This document shows, one piece after another, positions 19,144 through 27,821 of a stretch of 64,000 nt of DNA. Below the pieces are notes generated by a model. The model was given only the letters and a program-made list of their open reading frames with translations. It was not told the origin of the DNA and made no database searches. Source of the DNA: CAWEFA01 sp963851385 (GTDB lineage: Bacteria > Bacteroidota > Bacteroidia > Bacteroidales > DTGW01); NCBI GenBank assembly GCA_963851385.1, contig CAWKPE010000032.1:124001-188000 (forward strand), read 5' to 3'. The translations under genes and the position numbers were made by a program. Positions within the stretch are counted from its first letter, which is position 1. Each line of letters begins with the position of its first letter.

Positions 19144-20820
19144 TTAATTAGATTGGTTCATCTTTTCAATAAAATCACCAATTTTTGAATATTGTTCATA
19201 CAAAGCTTTGTATACTGCACTATTTTTAGGATTGGGGTAATAAGTTTTTTCAAAACCTCCACCCATATTTTTTTGAGCTGTTTCAACATTTTTATAGATA
19301 CCTGCTACAACTGAAGCAGCCATAGCTGTACCCAGGGCACAAGCCTGTTCTGATTTAGCTACTTTTATTGGCATATCAAGAACATCAGAAACTACCTGCA
19401 TTACAAAGGGAGACTTTTTAGCTACTCCTCCAAGAGCGATTACGCCTTCAATTTTTACACCTTCCTCAATAAATCTGTCAACAATTTTCTTAGCACCAAA
19501 AGCAGTAGCTTCAACCAATGCACGAAAAATTCTGGGAGCGTCCGATCCAAGATTTAAGCTTGCAATAGCACCTTTTAAAAGCTGGTTGGCATCCGGTGTT
19601 CTGCGACCGTTCATCCAATCAATAGCGATAATGCCGGTTTCACCAGGGTCAATCTTTTCTGCTTCAGCAGAAAGTAAAGGGATTATATTATCGGTCATTT
19701 CCTTTATTAATTTTTCTTTTGCAGATGAATTTATGATTATCGAGTTTGCCAGAATATTTTCAACAGGCCATAAAAGTAATTTTCTGAACCAGGCATAAAT
19801 ATCACCAAATGCTGATTGGCCTGCTTCCATACCCATCATACCTGGAATAATAGAACCATCTACCTGACCGCAAATACCGCGAATCAACTTATTGCCAATT
19901 TCTTTCATTGGAGCTACAAGCATATCACACGTTGAGGTTCCCATAACTTTACTTAAGTGATAAGGAATAATTTCTCCTCCCAATGCGCCCAGGTGAGCAT
20001 CAAACGAACCTGCACCTACAGCCACTGATTTATTTAAACCAAGACGCTTTGCCCATTCTGTTGAAAGTTCGCCAACTTTTATATTACAAGAATATGTTTT
20101 TTCAAAAAGCTTGGTTCTAATACCTTTAAATAATGGATCGATTTTTACCAGGAATTCTTCAGAAGGCAAACCACCAAATTCCTCATGCCACATTGCTTTA
20201 TGGCCTGCAGCACAACGGCTTCTTTTAATCTCGGAAGGCTTTGTATTTCCTGTTAACAATGCGGGAATCCAATCGCAATGTTCAACCCAGGAATACGCAC
20301 TTTCACGAACTTTCTTATCCTCTCGTAAAACATGCAATATTTTTGCCCAGAACCATTCTGAAGAATAGACTCCTCCAACGTATTTTGTAAAATCAATTCC
20401 TCCCCACGTTTTGGCTATTGTATTTATTTCATCGGCTTCTTTAATTGCTGTATGATCTTTCCAAAGTACAAACATCGCGTTTGGATTTTCCTCAAATCCT
20501 GTAGTAAGAGACAATGGTGTTCCGGAATTATCCGTAGCAATTGGGGTTGATCCGGTAGTATCAACTGAAATACCAACAATATTATTAATGACATCGGTTG
20601 ATACAGTAATTAAAGCTTCTTTTATTGATGTTTCAAGTCCTTCAATATAATCCAGAGGATGCTGCCGGAAATGGTTTTTTACAGCATCACAAAATTTTCC
20701 CTGTTTCCATCGTGGGTATTCGAAAACAGCACTAGCTAATATATTTCCGTCCGTCGTATCAACAATTACCGAACGAACTGAGTCAGTTCCATAGTCAACG
20801 CCAATTGTATATTTTTTCAT
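19144..20820 (-). CDS. araB: Ribulokinase
   Basis: FGGY-family sugar kinase of about 558 residues, starting at the ATG at 20820 (MKKYTIGVDYGTDSVRSVIVD); the longer frame to 20901 is not needed. It has the N-terminal phosphate-1 loop DYGTDSVR, the SVDTTGSTP segment and the C-terminal GGVAKKSPFVMQ/ACALGTAM signatures. It phosphorylates L-ribulose to L-ribulose 5-phosphate. It is divergent from araD (111 bases between starts), so the two catabolic genes can share one control region. A degenerate-Nudix AraR-like regulator is encoded 13.6 kb away at 34536. Confidence 0.93.
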   Translation of the reverse strand: MKKYTIGVDYGTDSVRSVIVDTTDGNILASAVFEYPRWKQGKFCDAVKNHFRQHPLDYIEGLETSIKEALITVSTDVINNIVGISVDTTGSTPIATDNSGTPLSLTTGFEENPNAMFVLWKDHTAIKEADEINTIAKTWGGIDFTKYVGGVYSSEWFWAKILHVLREDKKVRESAYSWVEHCDWIPALLTGNTKPSEIKRSRCAAGHKAMWHEEFGGLPSEEFLVKIDPLFKGIRTKLFEKTYSCNIKVGELSTEWAKRLGLNKSVAVGAGSFDAHLGALGGEIIPYHLSKVMGTSTCDMLVAPMKEIGNKLIRGICGQVDGSIIPGMMGMEAGQSAFGDIYAWFRKLLLWPVENILANSIIINSSAKEKLIKEMTDNIIPLLSAEAEKIDPGETGIIAIDWMNGRRTPDANQLLKGAIASLNLGSDAPRIFRALVEATAFGAKKIVDRFIEEGVKIEGVIALGGVAKKSPFVMQVVSDVLDMPIKVAKSEQACALGTAMAASVVAGIYKNVETAQKNMGGGFEKTYYPNPKNSAVYKALYEQYSKIGDFIEKMNQSN

Positions 20821-20931
20821 CTCTGTTATTTTAATGAATAAAATAGTAAGAGTTTCATCAATAAAGTTTTTAAATTGCAATAAATATATATAATTTTTCA
20901 ATATATTTTTGATTTAATAAATAGCTAAATC

Positions 20932-21618
20932 ATGCTTGAAAAACTAAAAAAAACAGTATGCGATGCAAATCTCGAATTAGCCGAACAAGGGCTGGTAATT
21001 TTAAGTTGGGGAAATGCAAGTGGCATAGACAGAGAAAAAGGATTGATAGTAATTAAACCTAGCGGGGTGGATTATAATAATTTAAGACCGACAGATATGG
21101 TAGTTATAGATTTAAATGGAAAAATTATTGAAGGTTCTCTGAGACCATCATCTGATACTCCGACACATATTGTTCTGTATAATCATTTCAAAGATATTGG
21201 CGGGGTAGTACATACGCATTCTGAATGGGCTGTTTCATGGGCTCAGGCAGGCATGAATATTCCTGCACTTGGAACAACTCATGCCGATCATTTCTATGGT
21301 GATATTCCCTGTACAAGAAAACTGACAAAAAGGGAGATTGAAGGTAATTACGAAGTTGAGACAGGCAATGTAATTGTCGAGACTTTTAAAAACCTTAGTC
21401 CTGTTGTAATGCCGGGTGTTTTAGTGAATTGTCATGGGCCATTTGCCTGGGGTAATTCGCCGGAAAATGCAGTGGAGAATGCCTTAATATTAGAAGAAGT
21501 TGCTAAAATGGCTTTCAGAACATTAAGGTTAAAGGATGTTCCTTCTGTTGACCAATCTTTACTTGATAAGCATTATCTCAGGAAGCATGGTAAGAATGCT
21601 TATTATGGCCAGCGATAA
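20932..21618 (+). CDS. araD: L-ribulose-5-phosphate 4-epimerase
   Basis: A 228-residue class II aldolase-fold enzyme, converting L-ribulose 5-phosphate to D-xylulose 5-phosphate. Visible motifs are SWGNASGID, KPSGVDYN, SSDTPTH, the zinc ligands in VVHTHSEWAV and a further His in LVNCHGPFAWG. Full length. It is transcribed away from araB; no araA isomerase is in the window. The stop is followed by a 156-bp inverted-repeat element. Confidence 0.93.
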   Translation: MLEKLKKTVCDANLELAEQGLVILSWGNASGIDREKGLIVIKPSGVDYNNLRPTDMVVIDLNGKIIEGSLRPSSDTPTHIVLYNHFKDIGGVVHTHSEWAVSWAQAGMNIPALGTTHADHFYGDIPCTRKLTKREIEGNYEVETGNVIVETFKNLSPVVMPGVLVNCHGPFAWGNSPENAVENALILEEVAKMAFRTLRLKDVPSVDQSLLDKHYLRKHGKNAYYGQR

Positions 21619-21742
21619 ATTATTAATTATGAATAACGTTTTGGTTATAATTGATTTTTCTGAATTTTTCGTAAATTAAAATACTATTCTGTTTTATTGT
21701 AGTTAGTATATTATTCAATTTTGAAAAAATTATTTTGTAGCT

Positions 21743-21898
21743 AATTAATTCTACTTTGACAGATTAGGTCTTTCTTAGTTTTTTCAGCTTTTTTTACCCC
21801 AAACCCTAAAGGAAGAAAGCTGAAAAATCAACCAGTTCCCTTTAGGGATTAAGGGTTAAAACTGGTTGATTTTGAAATGTGTCAAAGTAGAATTAATT
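21743..21898. mobile_element. MITE-like element with perfect 19-bp terminal inverted repeats
   Basis: AATTAATTCTACTTTGACA (21743-21761) and its exact reverse complement (21880-21898) bracket a non-coding 156-bp unit. Inside are two more perfect stems: TTTTCAGCTTT/AAAGCTGAAAA (21781-21791 with 21816-21826) and AATCAACCAGTT/AACTGGTTGATT (about 21825-21836 with 21860-21871). The layered palindromes suggest a non-autonomous mobile or extragenic element. No transposase is nearby. A partial match, ACTTTGACAGA, is visible at about 2190. Confidence 0.6.
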
Positions 21899-21905
21899 AT
21901 ATTGA

Positions 21906-22640
21906 TTATGATTCCCTATATTTCTTGCTTACATATTCTGATGCTCTTTTGCATGCTTCTTTCATCATAAGGCCATCTCCAAGATAACAGCTCAATGCAG
22001 ATGAAAATGTACATCCGGTCCCGTGGCTATATTTTAATGTTAATTTTTCCTTTTCAAAAAATGATATTTCTTTTTCAGTAATTAAAGCTTCTTTAATCAG
22101 ACTTCCTTCAAAATGTCCGCCTTTTAGATAAATACCGGTGCCATATTGTCTTGAAATTAATTTGGATGCTTCAATACCTTGTTCAAAATTCAATATTTCT
22201 TTTTCTACCAGTAATGATAATTCATTTTTATTAGGAGTGACAATATCTGCAAGTGGCAACAATTTTTCTTTGAATAATTTTATGGCTTTTGTATTAATAA
22301 ATGACTTACCATGAGTGGGTGAAAAGACCGGATCAAGAACAACATTCTTTAATTTCTTATTAGCAAAAATTGAAGAAATAGCCATTATATTATTTTCGCA
22401 GCAAACAGCACCTATTTTAGTACATTTTATTTGAAATGAATTAAGGTTCATCTCTATTTGTCCGGATAAAATTTCAGACGGAATTGGATAAATGCTTTCC
22501 AGTTTATCAAAATTCTGAACTGTAATGCCTGTAATTGCTGATAATCCCCAATATCCCAATTCAACAGCTACTTTTAAGTCCTGCTGGATACCGGCGCCAC
22601 CACTATTGTCTGATGCTGCAATTGTAAGAAAATAGTTCAT
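21906..22640 (-). CDS. thiD: Hydroxymethylpyrimidine/phosphomethylpyrimidine kinase
   Basis: A 244-residue ribokinase-fold kinase. AASDNSGGAGIQQDLK is the HMP-binding N-terminus, DPVFSPTHGKSF the mid-motif, VTPNKNEL the next, and the C-terminal HGTGCTFSSALSCYL holds the catalytic Asp/Gly-rich anion hole region. It phosphorylates HMP and HMP-P for thiamine synthesis. It starts 10 bases after the thiC stop, so it is in the same operon and under the same TPP riboswitch. Confidence 0.9.
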   Translation of the reverse strand: MNYFLTIAASDNSGGAGIQQDLKVAVELGYWGLSAITGITVQNFDKLESIYPIPSEILSGQIEMNLNSFQIKCTKIGAVCCENNIMAISSIFANKKLKNVVLDPVFSPTHGKSFINTKAIKLFKEKLLPLADIVTPNKNELSLLVEKEILNFEQGIEASKLISRQYGTGIYLKGGHFEGSLIKEALITEKEISFFEKEKLTLKYSHGTGCTFSSALSCYLGDGLMMKEACKRASEYVSKKYRES

Positions 22641-22649
22641 TATAGCTTT

Positions 22650-23922
22650 TTATAATTCCCGGTCAGTTTTTACCGCGCACAGGTGACCACACATACTACA
22701 ATAATCTTCATTGGCGCTTTCTGAGTTTTGTCTTCTGAAACGTGCTAACTCAGGATTGACGGCATATTTAAACATTCCTTCCCAATCCAAATCTCTTCTT
22801 GCCTTTGACATAAGATAATCCAGGTCCCTGCTTCCTTTAATGTTTTTTACTATATCACCGCTATGAGCAGCTATTCTACTGGCAATCACGCCTTCTCTGA
22901 CATCATCTATTGTAGGTAAGCAAAGGTGTTCTGCAGGTGTCACATAACAAAGGAAGTCCACTCCGTGAGATGCTGCAATTGCTCCACCAATCGCGCCGAC
23001 TATATGATCATATCCCGGGTGCAATATCGGTAGTAAGTGGACCAAGAACATAGAATGGTGCGTTGTTACATACTTTTTTCATCAATTTCACATTCATCTC
23101 AATTTGATCAAGCGGCATGTGTCCCGGTCCTTCAACAATTACCTGGACACCTCTTTTTTGAGAACGTTCCACAAGTTCACCAAGCACTAGAAGTTCTGCT
23201 AATTGTCCCCTGTCGCTTGCATCATTTCCGGCACCTGGCCGTAAACCGTCTCCTAAGCTGATGGTTACATCATGTTTCTCACAAATATCAAGCACTTTGT
23301 CGAATTGTTCAAATAATGGATTTTCAGCCTTGTTTTCTTTCATCCATCTTTTTAAAAGTGAACCACCCCGGCTGACAATGCCTGCTACACGTTCATCTTG
23401 CTGTAAAAAGGATAGTGAAGTTCGAGTAACTCCGCAATGTAAAGTCATAAAGTCAACACCCATCTTAGCCTGGTTTTCGATTTCTGCAAAAAAACTTTCA
23501 GGATTCATATCTTTGACTTTTTTATTTTCTTTTATCAATTCAGACATAACAGAATAAATTGGAACTGTACCTATCATTACTGGAGAATTGTAAATAATAG
23601 ATTTAAGTATTTGGCTTAAATCTCCACCGGTAGATAAATCCATAACTGCATCGGCTCCATATTTAACTGCAACATTAAGTTTTTCTAGTTCCTCATCAGG
23701 ATTGCAATGTTTCGGTGATGTACCGATATTGGCATTTATTTTTGTTTTTAGTCCGTTGCCAATACCCCGTGCTTCAAAAGTGTGGTGTAAGTTTTTAGGG
23801 ATTACTATCCGGCCACATGCAATTTCACTTCTTATCCATTCCGGATCGAGATTTTCCTGCCTGGCAACTTCAAGCATTTCTTTAGTTATTTTGCCTTTTA
23901 TGGCTTGTTGTAATTGTGTCAT
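22650..23922 (-). CDS. thiC: Phosphomethylpyrimidine synthase, broken by one indel
   Basis: ThiC turns aminoimidazole ribotide into HMP-P by a radical-SAM reaction. The first part (23922 to about 23013) has GIGNGLKTKINANIGTSP, DLSTGGDL, FMTLHCGVT and VEGPGHMPLDQIE. The second part has HPGYDHIVGAIGGAIAASHG and ends with the C-terminal Fe-S motif CSMCGHLCAVK. An extra base at about 23013 gives a stop after DIAPGI; removing it reads DIAPGYDHIVG and restores 423 residues, the short bacterial form. Probably a sequence error. It is preceded by a TPP riboswitch and followed by thiD. Confidence 0.92.
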
Positions 23923-24041
23923 GGTTTTTAAATTTGATATTGGTTCTTTAGTTTCTAAGTATTGGAAATCAAAATCCTAAAATTCAGAATCATTTATGGT
24001 AAATATCAGAGGTGAAATATCTCTTAAACAGTTTATCCTCA

Positions 24042-24116
24042 TTTCCCTTCGTCGGCATTACCCGGAGCAGGTTCAATGGGTTTAATCTCAGCCTGTTTAT
24101 TTGAGGCACCCCTGTT
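24042..24116 (-). promoter_or_regulatory. TPP riboswitch (THI element) upstream of thiC
   Basis: Read on the minus strand it begins CAGGGGTGCC, has GGCTGAGAT, then CCTGCTCCGGGTAATGCCG and ends GAAGGGAAATGAGG. These are the conserved pyrimidine- and pyrophosphate-sensing cores of the TPP aptamer. It lies about 120 bases before the thiC ATG. Thiamine pyrophosphate binding would switch off thiC-thiD. Confidence 0.93.
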
Positions 24117-24435
24117 ACGATGAGGTAAATTTAAGAATAAATTCAGAGGAGTGTATATTAAATTTATTATAAATTCAATTCATTTTTTTTATTTCAATAA
24201 TTTTAACCCTATAACAATTTTAAAGAATAATATTATTAGAACGTTTCACGTAAAGGTCGTTAAGACTTTTGCCAAGAACGCAAAGTTCTTGCATCTTTAC
24301 ATTTGCGATCTTTTCTTATTTCTTTGAGAAACTTTAATTGAAATTCTTATTATAAATTATTTAAAAAAATTAATACATAGGCCAATTGAATAATTTAAAA
24401 AAATCAAGAAAAAGATTTTATTAGTAGATTTACTT
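24117..24435. other. Intergenic region with an extragenic repeat fragment
   Basis: AT-rich, between the riboswitch and pbpC. At about 24240-24330 it holds GTTAAGACTTTTGCC, AAGAACGCAAAG and CTTTGAGAAAC words, the kind seen in dispersed Bacteroidota repeats. No gene is seen. Confidence 0.4.
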
Positions 24436-26901
24436 ATGAGAAAATTGGTAATTGAAACAATATTGACAGTTAAGAAAGTTCTTCCGAAACTGAAACCAAC
24501 AATACCATATTTGAGTAAACGCAGGCTAATTGCTTATTTACTTCTCTTGTTTTTATTTATCTTTTATTGGTTTTCATTACCTAAAAAATTATTTAATGAT
24601 CCTTGCTCTACAGTTATTTTTGCATCTAATAATGATCTGCTTGGTGCAATGATAGCCAATGACGGACAGTGGAGATTTCCTGAAACTGAAAAAGTACCTG
24701 AGAAATTTGAAAAATGTATTTGCCAGTTTGAAGACAGGCATTTTTATAAACATCCCGGATTCAATCCGGTTTCCCTGATCAGAGCTTTGAGAATAAATAT
24801 TAAAAGAGGTAAAGTTGTACAAGGCGGAAGTACACTGACTATGCAGACCATCAGGCTTAGCAGGAAAAATAAAAGCAGAACTTTTTATGAAAAGGCAATA
24901 GAAATAATCCTTGCTACTAGGGCTGAAATTCGATACAGCAAAAAAGAAATTCTAACATTATTTGCTTCACATGCTCCTTTTGGAAGCAATGTGGTTGGAA
25001 TTGACGCTGCAGCCTGGAGGTACTTTGGAAGAAGTGCCGATCAACTTTCGTGGGCCGAAACAGCAACATTAGCAGTATTACCAAATTCACCATCATTAAT
25101 ATTTCCAGGAAAAAATCATGAAATGCTTCTGGTTAAAAGAAATCATTTACTCGACAGGTTGTATATTTCGGGCATTATTGATAAAAGTACTTGGCAACTT
25201 TCAAAGCTGGAAATTCTGCCGCCAAAACCTTATCCATTACCTCAACTTGCTCCACATTTATTGACAAGGGTATTTAATTCAACTGAACGTTATAAATTAA
25301 TAAAAACTACTATTGACATAGACTTACAGATAAAAGTTAATGAAATAATAGAGAATCATGTTGAAAAACTTAAATACAACGGTATATATAATGCAGCTGC
25401 TTTAATCGCTGATGTTGAAACCGGCAATGTGCTGGCGTATGTAGGAAATACCTCTGATTTAAACAATGAAGATCATCAGAATGATGTGGATATTATTATT
25501 TCTCCACGCAGTACCGGTAGCATTCTAAAACCAATATTGTATGCAGCTTTGCTCGATGCTGGGGAATTATTGCCATATACACTTGTTCCAGATATTCCTG
25601 TAATGTTATCAGGTTACTCTCCTAAAAATTATAGCAGAACGTACGAAGGAGCTGTGCACGCTAATAGAGCTCTTTCAAGATCGTTAAACATACCTGCTGT
25701 ATTTATGCTTAAGCAATATGGTGTAGATCGTTTTTATGATCTCTTAAAAAAACTTGGGATGACAACACTGGATTATCCGGCTGACAGGTATGGATTATCA
25801 TTAATTTTAGGAGGATCCGAAGGGAACCTTTGGGATATTGCAGGAATTTATGCTGAATTTGCAAGAACTGTAAATCATTTCAGCCAAAATTCAGGTTTGT
25901 ACAATCCCTCGGATATTAGGCCATTGAATTATTTAAGCCCACTAAATTCCACTAATGAGGATTTAAATAAAAGCTTTAAATCTGAAAAAAAATCAAAAGC
26001 TAATAAATCAATTTTATTAAAAAAAGGGATTTTGGATGCTGCACCGATTTGGCTGACTTTTAAAGCTCTGTTAGAAGTGAACAGACCTGAAGAAGAAACC
26101 GGATGGGAATGGTTTCTAACTTCGAAGAAAGTAGCATGGAAAACTGGTACCAGCTTCGGTTTTCGTGATGGCTGGGCAATTGGCACAACTTCAAGGTTCG
26201 TTGTAGCTGTCTGGACAGGCAATGCTGACGGGGAAGGTCGTCCAGGCTTGACAGGCGTTGATTGTGCAGCACCCATAATGTTTGATATTTTTGAAAAGTT
26301 ACCTTCAAGTGCGTGGTTCAGTCAACCATTTGATGAAATGCAACGAATCCCCGTTTGTTCAATGAGTGGTTATCGTTCTATGAATTTATGCACTTCAGTC
26401 GATACTATATGGGTACAGGAAGCTGGCTTGAAAACAGTGCCTTGCCCATATCATAAAATGATACATCTGGATAGAACAGGTACGTTTCGAGTTACAAGCG
26501 AATGTGAAAGTACATCACAAATGCAACATGTCTCATGGTTTATTCTTCCACCTGTACAGGAATGGTATTATAAGTCGAAAAACCCATTTTATAAAACACT
26601 TCCATCTTTTAAACCGGGTTGTTTAAATAATCAGGAGACAAAACAAATGGATTTTATATATCCTAAAGAAAATGTAAAGGTATTTGTACCAATTGACCTT
26701 AATAACAAAAAAAGCAGGGTAGTTTTTGAAATAGCACATCGAAAGCCAGGAATTACAGTTTATTGGCATCTTGATGGAATATACATCGGGTGCACAAAAG
26801 ACATTCACCAAATGGCATTGGCTCCTCCTAAAGGGAAACACTTCCTGGAACTTGTTGATGAAAACGGAAATGTAATCACCAGAAAATTTGAAGTAGAGTA
26901 A
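24436..26901 (+). CDS. pbpC: Penicillin-binding protein 1C
   Basis: An 821-residue bifunctional peptidoglycan synthase. A membrane anchor (LIAYLLLLFLFIFYWFSLP) lies at about residues 32-50. The GT51 glycosyltransferase domain follows, with EDRHFYKHPGF (catalytic Glu) and GGSTLTMQTIRL. The transpeptidase domain has STGSILKP (SxxK serine), SRSLN (SxN) and WKTGTSFGFRDG (KTG). A PbpC-specific C-terminal beta domain follows from about residue 640. All active residues are present. It polymerises and cross-links glycan on the periplasmic face. It is usually found next to an alpha-2-macroglobulin gene; none is in view. Confidence 0.93.
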   Translation: MRKLVIETILTVKKVLPKLKPTIPYLSKRRLIAYLLLLFLFIFYWFSLPKKLFNDPCSTVIFASNNDLLGAMIANDGQWRFPETEKVPEKFEKCICQFEDRHFYKHPGFNPVSLIRALRINIKRGKVVQGGSTLTMQTIRLSRKNKSRTFYEKAIEIILATRAEIRYSKKEILTLFASHAPFGSNVVGIDAAAWRYFGRSADQLSWAETATLAVLPNSPSLIFPGKNHEMLLVKRNHLLDRLYISGIIDKSTWQLSKLEILPPKPYPLPQLAPHLLTRVFNSTERYKLIKTTIDIDLQIKVNEIIENHVEKLKYNGIYNAAALIADVETGNVLAYVGNTSDLNNEDHQNDVDIIISPRSTGSILKPILYAALLDAGELLPYTLVPDIPVMLSGYSPKNYSRTYEGAVHANRALSRSLNIPAVFMLKQYGVDRFYDLLKKLGMTTLDYPADRYGLSLILGGSEGNLWDIAGIYAEFARTVNHFSQNSGLYNPSDIRPLNYLSPLNSTNEDLNKSFKSEKKSKANKSILLKKGILDAAPIWLTFKALLEVNRPEEETGWEWFLTSKKVAWKTGTSFGFRDGWAIGTTSRFVVAVWTGNADGEGRPGLTGVDCAAPIMFDIFEKLPSSAWFSQPFDEMQRIPVCSMSGYRSMNLCTSVDTIWVQEAGLKTVPCPYHKMIHLDRTGTFRVTSECESTSQMQHVSWFILPPVQEWYYKSKNPFYKTLPSFKPGCLNNQETKQMDFIYPKENVKVFVPIDLNNKKSRVVFEIAHRKPGITVYWHLDGIYIGCTKDIHQMALAPPKGKHFLELVDENGNVITRKFEVE

Positions 26902-26927
26902 ATTCTTTTTCTTAAAAAACTATTTAT

Positions 26928-27332
26928 ATGCAACAGTTTATTAATATCAGCACAGATAAAAAAAATGCGCTATATGACATTACCGATAAAGTAAGACAAG
27001 TTGTAAAAGACAGCAAAGTTGAAAATGGTTTGGTAAATGTGTACGCCCAGGGTGCAACATCAGCCATAATGATACAGGAAAATTGGGACGAGTCAGTGCA
27101 AACAGATGTTGTGAATTTGTTGAAAAATCTTATTCCTAGAGGTATTTGGTTGCACGATGCACAAGATAACAATGGTGACGCTCATTTAAAAGCAGGAATT
27201 ATAGGACCTTCTGAGACAATACCAATTATTAATGGTCAAATAGGATTATCAACCTGGCAAAATATTTTTTTTTGTGAATTCGATGGACCAAGGGATTCAA
27301 GAAAGATATTGGTCTCTGTTTTAAAAATATGA
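26928..27332 (+). CDS. YjbQ family (UPF0047) protein
   Basis: A 134-residue protein of the YjbQ fold. GATSAIMIQENWDESVQTD and the metal-binding HDAQDNNGDAHLKAGIIGPSETIPI are the family signature, ending with WQNIFFCEFDGPR. Some members have weak thiamine-phosphate synthase activity, which makes its place 3 kb from thiC-thiD suggestive, but the true role is unsettled. It follows pbpC by 26 bases and could share its transcript. Confidence 0.88.
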   Translation: MQQFINISTDKKNALYDITDKVRQVVKDSKVENGLVNVYAQGATSAIMIQENWDESVQTDVVNLLKNLIPRGIWLHDAQDNNGDAHLKAGIIGPSETIPIINGQIGLSTWQNIFFCEFDGPRDSRKILVSVLKI

Positions 27333-27404
27333 TTATTGTTAAGTATATTTCACAAGAATTGAATAAAGTATTTATTAGTTTGTTGAAATAACGCACTTCT
27401 TTCT

Positions 27405-27730
27405 AATTGAATTTCCTCTACTTTTTGTCTTGATACAAAAAGTAGCAAAAAAATCAAGAAAATTTGAAGCTTCAACCCGCAAAGCCCACGCACCCTCGCC
27501 AAATTTTCAGGCCATCGCACTTCCAGCCTAAAAGGCTGGTACGGGAAAGTGGAATAAGAGTATATTAAAGCTAGCCTAGTGGGAAGCTCGTCCACGAATG
27601 GCGTGAAATTCATCCGGGATCGATTTGCAGGATAAATCTAGGCACAACGATTAGGATGAATTTTTCATTCGTGGTGACTTTTATTTTGTTTCTTTTCTTT
27701 TTGTGGTAGAAAAAGAAAAGAAAAATCGTG
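27405..27730. repeat. Composite extragenic repeat region
   Basis: It opens with CTACTTTTTGTCTTGATACAAAAAGTAG, a strong palindrome (about 27418-27446). The middle is relatively GC-rich (CCCACGCACCCTCGCC, AGCCTAAAAGGCT). GAATGGCGTGAAATTCATCC and GGATGAATTTTTCATTC are further paired words, and the end is CTTTTCTTTTTGTGGTAGAAAAAGAAAAG. Open frames inside it look like shadows. Palindromic blocks of this type recur across Bacteroidota genomes. Confidence 0.55.
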
Positions 27731-27769
27731 AAAATAAATTTACTTAAATACAAATTTTAATATTAAAAA

Positions 27770-27806
27770 ATGAAAAAGGCAGTCAAATCAACTGCCTTTT
27801 TTATAT
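27770..27806. terminator. Terminator after groL
   Basis: AAAAAGGCAGT pairs with ACTGCCTTTTT around a short loop, with A/T tracts on both sides, 16 bases past the groL stop. Confidence 0.75.
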
Positions 27807-27821
27807 AAAGTAAATATAATT

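Noticed and set aside
27350..27613. An 87-codon minus-strand gene
   Set aside because: It lies within the composite palindromic repeat and has no recognisable protein features.
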